A stretch of DNA of 64,000 nt. It comes from Flavobacteriales bacterium. Its GTDB lineage: Bacteria; Bacteroidota; Bacteroidia; Flavobacteriales_E; Vicingaceae. The DNA is taken from NCBI GenBank assembly GCA_020635795.1, contig JACJZD010000001.1, positions 939,001 through 1,003,000 on the forward strand. The letters run 5' to 3'. The translations under genes were made by a program, and so were the position numbers. The notes beneath the pieces were generated by a model that was not told where the DNA came from, ran no database searches, and saw only the letters and a list, made by a program, of their open reading frames with translations. Positions 1 to 6,154 of this stretch are shown piece by piece (position 1 is the first letter of the stretch; each line of letters starts with the position of its first letter).

Positions 1-1087
1 CAGCAAATACGGTACAAGTTGAACAAATGGTGGTTTCTTTTGTTGCTTTGTTTGCTTCTGGTCCGAGTTCGTTTAACGATAATCCAAATTCATCAGCAAT
101 GTAGCCTAAATATCTACCACAACCAGCAGCACATCTATCGTTCATGTGGAAACTGGTAACCAACCCGTGGCTATCTACTTGAATAGCTTTGGTATCTTGT
201 CCTCCAATATCTAAAACTGTTCTAGTATTAGGGAAAACAGCATGAGCACCAAAAGCATGGCATAAAATTTCTGATTTAATACAATCTTCAGGGAAAGGTA
301 AAAGAGCTCTACCATAACCTGTACCAACCATTTTAGCAATGTGAATTTCCTCATCAGCGATATCGTTAATGTGGTCACGTAAAGTAAACTCTACATTTTT
401 GTAGTTGTTTTTAACTGCGTTTAATTCGGCATAATACCAGTCTTCGTTGCTACCATCTTCTTGTTGGTCGGCTAAACCTTTGTATTTTTCGTCCAAAATT
501 TTCATGGCTTCCAACACCAATTCTTTAAAATTGTATTGAACCATTTCGTTTTCTATAGGTGTAATGCTTTTATCAAAAGCCAACATTAATGGCTCGTAAA
601 ATTCTGCACCTTTTTTCTCTACTTCAACATTGTATTTTTCACTTACAATGTCTCTAAAAAATTGATTTTTTGAACCCAAATTTTCGTTGATAAATTCGTG
701 ATGAATTTGTGGACGAATGGTTTCAAGAATTTCTTTTAGTTTTTCTGAAATTTGGTTTTTATTCTCGTACGAAAATTCATTTACGGTTTTGTTTAGCATT
801 TTTTCTAAACTTTCCATACGTCGTCTAAACTGTCCGTATTGAAATACGCTACGTAAATCCTGCATGTATTTTTTAAATTCAGGCTTGGTTACATCTTCTC
901 CAATTTTACGTTGTAATAAGTTAAAACGAGCATCATAGATGGCTTCTTCACGTGCAATATCTGCAGCAACTTTATAGTTAGCTCTTGTGTTAGTTATCCC
1001 TCTTCCAACAATTTCATCTTTTTCGTTAATGATAACTGCTTTTGAAGTGGTTGAGCCTAAATCGATTCCTAAATAGTATTTTTTCAT
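1..1087 (-). CDS. bcrA: Benzoyl-CoA reductase subunit A (ATPase/activator subunit), C-terminus cut by window edge
   Basis: Partial gene with 362 codons present; my translation starts MKKYYLGIDLGSTTSKAV, the ASKHA phosphate-1 loop of the BcrA/BadF/HgdC activator family. Further on it has DIGGQDTKAI (phosphate-2) and DRCAAGCGRYLGYIADE followed by CSTCTVFA, whose cysteines are in the position of those that hold a [4Fe-4S] cluster between the two ATPase subunits. The long insert between the two ATPase halves (about residues 60-200) and the CAAGCGRYLGYIADE wording match BcrA rather than the shorter BcrD or the hydroxyglutaryl-CoA dehydratase activator. The subunit hydrolyses ATP to push low-potential electrons to BcrBC. 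About 75 C-terminal residues and probably bcrD lie outside the window. It is 48 bp downstream of bcrB on the same strand. Confidence 0.88.
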   Translation of the reverse strand, partial: MKKYYLGIDLGSTTSKAVIINEKDEIVGRGITNTRANYKVAADIAREEAIYDARFNLLQRKIGEDVTKPEFKKYMQDLRSVFQYGQFRRRMESLEKMLNKTVNEFSYENKNQISEKLKEILETIRPQIHHEFINENLGSKNQFFRDIVSEKYNVEVEKKGAEFYEPLMLAFDKSITPIENEMVQYNFKELVLEAMKILDEKYKGLADQQEDGSNEDWYYAELNAVKNNYKNVEFTLRDHINDIADEEIHIAKMVGTGYGRALLPFPEDCIKSEILCHAFGAHAVFPNTRTVLDIGGQDTKAIQVDSHGLVTSFHMNDRCAAGCGRYLGYIADEFGLSLNELGPEANKATKETTICSTCTVFA

Positions 1088-1135
1088 TTTTTAAGAGTTT
1101 AATCGTGGTTAAACGATGTTTTCAACTGTGGTTAT

Positions 1136-2425
1136 CTATTGTGATTCTTGTTCTTCTAACATTTTTCGTTGAGCCAACATTTGGAAATACGACTCTAAAC
1201 GGTTCTTGATATTTGAATAAGAGAAGTATCGAGGATCAACCAAATCAGATTCGATAAAACCTACAGGAACTTCTAAACGGTCTTCAATTTCACGCATCAT
1301 CCCTAATTGTCCAGCAGAGAATGAGTTACAACTCTTGATAGAATTGGTTACATAACCATCTGCTTGGTATTCGGTAATACATTTCGATAACAAATCAATA
1401 CGTTGTGGAATATTTAAATTGGTGTAACAATTCATGCAATATTCAGCTAACGATTCAAGTGGTCGTGATGGGTCGTGTCTCCATCCCATATCGTAAACAC
1501 CACCTACTTTTGTATATGATGAAGCAACAATTACGGCTCCCATATCATAGAAAATTTTCCAAAACTCACGGAAACTTGTCCAGTTTGGAGGGCCTTCAAC
1601 AACCAATCTGTATTTTTCTTCTTTCATTTCTCCTTCTGGAGTAATTGGACCTAATCCTAAACGAATACGCTCTTGAATTTCGTTGTATAATTCTTTATAA
1701 TACTCAACTGCTTGTTCGGTACCTCTAAAACCGATGTTAATTGGACCAATGTAGTATACCCCAGCGAAGTAAGCATCAATAGGAGACGGCTTATGTTTGG
1801 TAGTATCAAAAATTTTGGTAATCCAATCTTCAGCTTCTTTTGATAATGCCAACATACGTTGTAATTTTGCCTCATCGTATTTAATACCAGTAACTTCTTC
1901 CATTTGAGGAATAACTTCTTCCTTAAATTGTTTTACCATGTATTCCACCATTTGCGGAGTCATTTTAGCATTTTCCTGATAAGGAGTGTGTACCATAATC
2001 ACTTTTGCATTTGGGTATTCTCTTTTAAGTGTTTCAAACCATTTCATAAAAGTAAAACAGCCTGTATAACTTAAAAGCAACACATCTGGCTCAGGAATTT
2101 TTGTTCCAGTTGGACCAATGTTTCCTTTCATAAGCATACCGACATCACATTTTACATAGGTACATACATCTTCAGAGTGTGCATTTTTTTCAGCTTCTTT
2201 AATATAACCACCCGATTTTTTACGCATGGCACTTTGCAAAGCATTTATTTCTGGATATACAGGTAGCATATCAAACGTTCTGATAAGTTCAGAAAGATTA
2301 CCTGGAATAAAGGTGTAACACACTTTTTTTCCTAGTTCTTTTGCTTGTGCTAAATCGTTAAAAAGTCCTTCTACCATCTCCTTTTGGAGAATCATACTTT
2401 TTTCTTTTTGAGCTTCTTGAGACAT
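1136..2425 (-). CDS. bcrB: Benzoyl-CoA reductase subunit B (2-hydroxyacyl-CoA dehydratase D-type fold)
   Basis: The 429-residue product has the length and pattern of BcrB, one of the two subunits that hold the active-site [4Fe-4S] clusters of ATP-dependent class I benzoyl-CoA reductase. The enzyme reduces the aromatic ring of benzoyl-CoA to a cyclic 1,5-diene. Candidate cluster and family cysteines are C36, C88, C93 (CTYVKC) and C123 (SYTGCFTFMKW), with more in EYCMNCYTN and KSCNSF near the C-terminus. The family also contains 2-hydroxyglutaryl-CoA dehydratases; the BcrA-type neighbour and the position between bcrC and bcrA argue for benzoyl-CoA reductase. Its leader contains a short AAGTTTA tandem repeat. 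Oxygen-sensitive chemistry is expected. Confidence 0.88.
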   Translation of the reverse strand: MSQEAQKEKSMILQKEMVEGLFNDLAQAKELGKKVCYTFIPGNLSELIRTFDMLPVYPEINALQSAMRKKSGGYIKEAEKNAHSEDVCTYVKCDVGMLMKGNIGPTGTKIPEPDVLLLSYTGCFTFMKWFETLKREYPNAKVIMVHTPYQENAKMTPQMVEYMVKQFKEEVIPQMEEVTGIKYDEAKLQRMLALSKEAEDWITKIFDTTKHKPSPIDAYFAGVYYIGPINIGFRGTEQAVEYYKELYNEIQERIRLGLGPITPEGEMKEEKYRLVVEGPPNWTSFREFWKIFYDMGAVIVASSYTKVGGVYDMGWRHDPSRPLESLAEYCMNCYTNLNIPQRIDLLSKCITEYQADGYVTNSIKSCNSFSAGQLGMMREIEDRLEVPVGFIESDLVDPRYFSYSNIKNRLESYFQMLAQRKMLEEQESQ

Positions 2426-2432
2426 ATTTTAA

Positions 2433-2460
2433 AAGTTTAAAGTTTAAAGTTTAAAGCTTA
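2433..2460. repeat. AAGTTTA tandem repeat between bcrC and bcrB
   Basis: Four back-to-back 7-bp units, three AAGTTTA and one AAGCTTA, sit just upstream of the bcrB start. The same unit in degenerate form recurs around 8916-9004 beside hcrB and at 18641-18690. Probably a dispersed AT-rich repeat; a role in mRNA processing or expression is only a guess. Confidence 0.7.
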
Positions 2461-2518
2461 TAAGTTGATTTAACCCATAACATCAAATAATTAAACTTGT
2501 TCATATTAATAGAGATTA

Positions 2519-3739
2519 TTAGTGTTTGCAAGAATCGGTAGCAGTTAAATTGATGTTGCTTACTGCTGCTGGTTCATCTTCCCATAATTTGATTGAATCA
2601 GAGAAAGCACCCACTTGTTCTTTAATTACTTTAAATTGATTAATGTTTTCGCTGTATTGAAATGCAATGTATCGGATTCCCATTTTATTAAAAGCGTTTT
2701 GGAAAATTGGAGCATCAAGTAAACTAGGGTCACAAAAACTTGCTGAAGCAAAGATGACTCCATTAGCACCTCTATCTTTAACAATTTTGGCCAATCTGTT
2801 TTCTTTCGGGTTATGAACATCATAAATAGAAGATGAGTATTGACTTTGATTGATGTAAGAATTAGAAATTGCTTCTAGTGGTTTGTTTGTTGTAGCATCT
2901 ATATCACCAAGAATCATTCTTGAACCCAACATGTAATCATCGTCAACTACATAGCATCCTGCTTCTTCAATAGCTTTAATTAAACCTACTGCTGGTTGTT
3001 CGCAAAAAGCACCAGAAATAACCACTTTAATTTTATCTTGTGGTACACCAATGTTTTGTTTAATGTGAGCACAAACCTGTTCTAATATTTCGTTGTGTTC
3101 TTCAACTGGAATAACTGTTCCTGCTCTAACAATATGATACACATCTTCAATACTTAATCTCCAAGGATATTCTTGTCGGATATCGTATATCAAAGAAATT
3201 AGTTGTCGATTTTTATTGTATAATTCTATTGAATGATTTAGTTTTTCGGTAGTTACTTCAACACCGTTAATCTCTTTAATGTATTCCAATACATGTTCCA
3301 TTTCTTGTTGGTAGAATACACCCCCAATTTGAGGTAAGAAATTTTGCGGAAAATCCATGTACTTAACAAACTTTCCTAATTTATGTTGTTTAAAAATCCC
3401 TGAAAGGTTTCTTATTACATCACAAATAGATGGAAAGATAAAACCATCGATATGATCCATGTGTTTATCTAAAGCTAATTCCATTATACTTCTGGGTATA
3501 TGGCAGATGTAAGATTGGTAGTAAGCATCTCCTTTTATAATTTGCTTGCGATCGCCACCACCAAAAATACCTACAGGCATACCACCAGCAGCGTGTATAA
3601 TTTCTCTAGGAAAATAAATAGGCATATAACCAACTAGAACTCTACCTGGTTTTTCTTCTTTCCATTTTTTTGCTCTGGTGAAATTTAAATCGAACGATAA
3701 TTCCTTACATTCGTTAATTATTTGTTTTAGTTCTTTCAT
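2519..3739 (-). CDS. bcrC: Benzoyl-CoA reductase subunit C
   Basis: This 406-residue protein pairs with BcrB to form the substrate-reducing module of class I benzoyl-CoA reductase. It shows the family signatures GYMPIYFPREIIHAAGGMPVG near residues 38-57, C79 in SYICHIPRS, C106 in FPSICDVIRN, and FASASFCDPS towards the C-terminus. It is slightly longer than the roughly 380 residues I recall for Thauera BcrC, the extra length being a C-terminal tail. It is the first gene of the minus-strand set bcrC-bcrB-bcrA and faces the plus-strand mocA/hcr set across 310 bp. The start is ATG at 3739. Distinction from a plain 2-hydroxyacyl-CoA dehydratase subunit rests partly on the BcrA partner. Confidence 0.86.
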   Translation of the reverse strand: MKELKQIINECKELSFDLNFTRAKKWKEEKPGRVLVGYMPIYFPREIIHAAGGMPVGIFGGGDRKQIIKGDAYYQSYICHIPRSIMELALDKHMDHIDGFIFPSICDVIRNLSGIFKQHKLGKFVKYMDFPQNFLPQIGGVFYQQEMEHVLEYIKEINGVEVTTEKLNHSIELYNKNRQLISLIYDIRQEYPWRLSIEDVYHIVRAGTVIPVEEHNEILEQVCAHIKQNIGVPQDKIKVVISGAFCEQPAVGLIKAIEEAGCYVVDDDYMLGSRMILGDIDATTNKPLEAISNSYINQSQYSSSIYDVHNPKENRLAKIVKDRGANGVIFASASFCDPSLLDAPIFQNAFNKMGIRYIAFQYSENINQFKVIKEQVGAFSDSIKLWEDEPAAVSNINLTATDSCKH

Positions 3740-4049
3740 ATTTTAACATTTAGTTCAAAACTTAACCAACTTTGTTTGGGTTTGCTTTTTTACTTGATGT
3801 TAAAAATGAGAGACTATACCTTGCTATCAAGCAAAAAAGAAAACTTTGGTTGGTATAGTTACAATTGAGTCATAATTCGAGAATAAAATTAGCAAACACT
3901 TTTTCTGTGGTTTATGATGCTCATCATAGTAATTCTACTTTGTTAATCATAAGTTCGTAAAATCAAAGGGCTTTTTTATGATAAAAGTCATTTCGTAAAA
4001 TCACTAATTTGAGGTACTTAGTAACACTAGTTTCTATAAATAGATAACA
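3740..4049. promoter_or_regulatory. Divergent control region between bcrCBA and mocA-hcr genes
   Basis: This 310-bp gap without a gene must hold the promoters of both divergent sets. I see a 12-bp direct repeat TTCGTAAAATCA at 3954-3965 and 3992-4003 (38 bp apart), an inverted repeat ATCATAA/TTATGAT at 3946-3952 and 3976-3982, and TATGAT-4 nt-ATCATA at about 3913-3928. These are candidate operator sites. No exact TAnnTTTG box is present for either direction, so transcription may need an activator. No regulator gene is in the neighbourhood. Confidence 0.45.
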
Positions 4050-4646
4050 TTGGATAATTGTGCAGTAATCGTATTGGCAGGAGGGAATTCAAGCAGAATG
4101 AATTCTCCAAAACCTTGGTTGGTTTTTGTAAACAATGCAACCTTTTTAGAAAACATAGTAAACAGCTATAATGAGGTTGGGTTTAAAAAAATAGTTATTT
4201 CTTTAAATAAAAAGTTTTTTTTAACAGCTTATACAGACAGAATTGAACAACTAAAAAAAAAGGCAACGTTTGTAGAAATTGAAAATCCAGAAAAAGGAAG
4301 ATTGTTTTCATTACAGTTGGCTTTAAAAGTAGTTGGAGATGTAGATGTTGCTTTTATACAAAATGTTGACAACCCATTTATAGATGAAACAGTTATTAAT
4401 ACATTATATAAGGAACGAATTAGTGATGGAGTAACTATACCAAAATATCAAGAAAAAGCAGGACATCCTATTATAATAAGTAAGAATGTAATTAGAGAGA
4501 TTGTTGACAATTATATGAAGTACGAAACCTTAAAAGAGCTTACCAATCAGTTTGAAAAGAAATATGTTAAGGTGTATAATTCAGATATCCTTATAAACAT
4601 TAATACTCCTTTAGAATACCATGATGCAATAAATGAACATATATAA
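4050..4646 (+). CDS. mocA: MocA/MobA-like molybdenum cofactor nucleotidyltransferase
   Basis: The 198-residue protein begins with VIVLAGGNSSRMNSPKPWL, the nucleotide-binding loop of the MobA/MocA family. These enzymes add CMP (MocA) or GMP (MobA) to molybdopterin; MocA serves the xanthine-oxidase family. Here it overlaps xdhC by 14 bp and precedes a xanthine-oxidase-family hydroxylase, so a role in making the cofactor for HcrA is likely, probably as the cytosine dinucleotide form. The only reasonable start before the LAGG loop is TTG at 4050; a stop codon lies just upstream in frame. CMP versus GMP specificity cannot be read with confidence. Confidence 0.75.
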   Translation: MDNCAVIVLAGGNSSRMNSPKPWLVFVNNATFLENIVNSYNEVGFKKIVISLNKKFFLTAYTDRIEQLKKKATFVEIENPEKGRLFSLQLALKVVGDVDVAFIQNVDNPFIDETVINTLYKERISDGVTIPKYQEKAGHPIIISKNVIREIVDNYMKYETLKELTNQFEKKYVKVYNSDILININTPLEYHDAINEHI

Positions 4647-5394
4647 CGAAATAGAAGAGATAAGAAAAAGTGGAGTTGATGCTGCGTTATGCACCATTGT
4701 GCATACTAAAGGTTCTACACCACGAAAAGTTGGTTCAAAAATGTTGGTGTATTCATCAGGCACTATTAAAGGAACAATAGGGGGAGGGAGTTTAGAAAAG
4801 GAAGTAATAAAAAATGCACTGTATCAATTAAAATGCAATAAACCAAAACTGTTCAAACACGATTTATTGCACCAGCATAACATGTGTTGTGGCGGAACTG
4901 TAGAAATATTTATTGAGCCAATAGAAAAAATGAAACGACTTTACATTTTTGGAGCAGGACATACCGGACAAGCATTAGCCAAATTTGCTAAAGTGTTGGA
5001 TTTTGAAATTTTTGTGATTGACGATAGAAAAGAATACATCGACCAATTATCAGCTGTTATAGAAGTAAATAAATTGAATGTTGACTATAAAGAAATTTTA
5101 CCAAAATTGCCATTTGATAAAAACACTTACGTGGCAATTTTAACCTATGAGCATGAAATAGATAGAGATATTTTGTCTTACTGCATCAAACAACCATCGG
5201 CTTATATTGGAATGATTGGCAGTAAAAGAAAAGTAGAAATGACAAAAAAAATGTTTTTAGATGCGGGAATAGCAACAAAAAAACAACTAAACAATGTTGA
5301 TATGCCTATGGGCATTGATGTTTTAGCAGAAACACCAGAAGAAATTGCCATTAGCATATTAGCAAAATTAATATCAATAAAAAACAAGAAATGA
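4633..5394 (+). CDS. xdhC: XdhC/CoxI family molybdenum-enzyme maturation factor
   Basis: The 253-residue protein has the N-terminal XdhC/CoxI domain (LCTIVHTKGSTPRKVGSKM, GTIGGGSLE) and a C-terminal Rossmann-type XdhC_C domain starting RLYIFGAGHTGQALAKF near residue 103. XdhC proteins bind the molybdenum cofactor, promote its sulfuration and insert it into xanthine-oxidase-family hydroxylases. It is co-translated in style with its neighbours: 14-bp overlap with mocA and a 4-bp ATGA overlap with the dehydrogenase behind it. The client is most likely the HcrA-like subunit encoded 0.8 kb downstream. Confidence 0.85.
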   Translation: MNIYNEIEEIRKSGVDAALCTIVHTKGSTPRKVGSKMLVYSSGTIKGTIGGGSLEKEVIKNALYQLKCNKPKLFKHDLLHQHNMCCGGTVEIFIEPIEKMKRLYIFGAGHTGQALAKFAKVLDFEIFVIDDRKEYIDQLSAVIEVNKLNVDYKEILPKLPFDKNTYVAILTYEHEIDRDILSYCIKQPSAYIGMIGSKRKVEMTKKMFLDAGIATKKQLNNVDMPMGIDVLAETPEEIAISILAKLISIKNKK

Positions 5395-6125
5395 GAAAGA
5401 AAGTAGCCATAGTTACTGGGGCAGCAAAGGGAATAGGAAAAGCCATTGCCGAGAAAATGATTGATGAAAAATACATCACTATTTTAGTAGATGTTGATGA
5501 AACAGCAGGAACTTCGTTAGCAAAAAAATTAGGCGAAAATGCTCATTTTTATTCATGTAACATTAGTGATGAAAAGGCTGTTAATTCTTTCTATAATTCA
5601 GTTCTCGAAAATCACAAACATGTTGATGTGTTGGTCAACAATGCTGGAATTATAAAAGACAATGTAATTTGGAAAATGCCTACCGAAGATTTTGATGCGG
5701 TTATCGACATCAATTTAAAAGGAACTTGGCTCATGTGTAAAAATGCTGCCAGCATTATGAAAAACCAACAAAATGGACGTATAGTAAACATTACATCAAG
5801 AGCATGGTTGGGAAACCCTGGTCAATCAAACTACTCTGCATCAAAAGCTGGAGTGGTAGGTTTAACACGTGTATTAGCATTAGAGTTAGGTAAACATGGT
5901 GTTTTAGTAAACGCTATTGCTCCTGGTTTAATTGATACGCCTTTAACTCAAAAATTACCTATAGATGTTCAAGAAAAATTGATTCAGGCACAACCTACAA
6001 AATCGATGGGTAAACCTGAAGATATTGCCAATGCAGTAGCATTTTTAAGTAGTGAAAAAACACAGTTTATTACAGGGCAAACACTTTATGTTGATGGCGG
6101 AAAAAGCATAGGAGCTGGCTTATAA
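5391..6125 (+). CDS. Short-chain dehydrogenase/reductase (FabG/BadH-like), substrate unknown
   Basis: A classical 244-residue SDR: nucleotide loop TGAAKGIG at residues 9-16, NNAG at 83-86, and catalytic S136, Y148 and K152 in YSASK. It overlaps xdhC by 4 bp and lies 29 bp before the hydroxylase gene, so it belongs to the aromatic operon. By position it could oxidise a cyclic hydroxyacyl-CoA after ring reduction, as BadH does in Rhodopseudomonas, or act on a side chain of an aromatic precursor. The sequence is equally compatible with a general 3-oxoacyl reductase, so I leave the substrate open. Confidence 0.82.
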   Translation: MRKKVAIVTGAAKGIGKAIAEKMIDEKYITILVDVDETAGTSLAKKLGENAHFYSCNISDEKAVNSFYNSVLENHKHVDVLVNNAGIIKDNVIWKMPTEDFDAVIDINLKGTWLMCKNAASIMKNQQNGRIVNITSRAWLGNPGQSNYSASKAGVVGLTRVLALELGKHGVLVNAIAPGLIDTPLTQKLPIDVQEKLIQAQPTKSMGKPEDIANAVAFLSSEKTQFITGQTLYVDGGKSIGAGL

Positions 6126-6154
6126 AAATTGGAATAGTTTTTAAAGAAAACAAT

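Noticed and set aside
1405..1644. Short plus-strand reading frame inside bcrB
   Set aside because: It is antisense to a conserved gene, with no family resemblance. The same holds for other short frames inside known genes, for example 37566-37970 within lptD and 8687-9037 across hcrA.
2433..2460. Tandem repeat as a CRISPR array
   Set aside because: Units are 7 bp and directly adjacent with no spacers, and no cas genes are present.
1..3739. BcrABC genes as 2-hydroxyglutaryl-CoA dehydratase and activator
   Set aside because: The activator has the long BcrA-type insert and the CAAGCGRYLGYIADE motif, and 4-hydroxybenzoyl-CoA reductase-like genes are beside it. The short HgdC-type activator would be about 260 residues.
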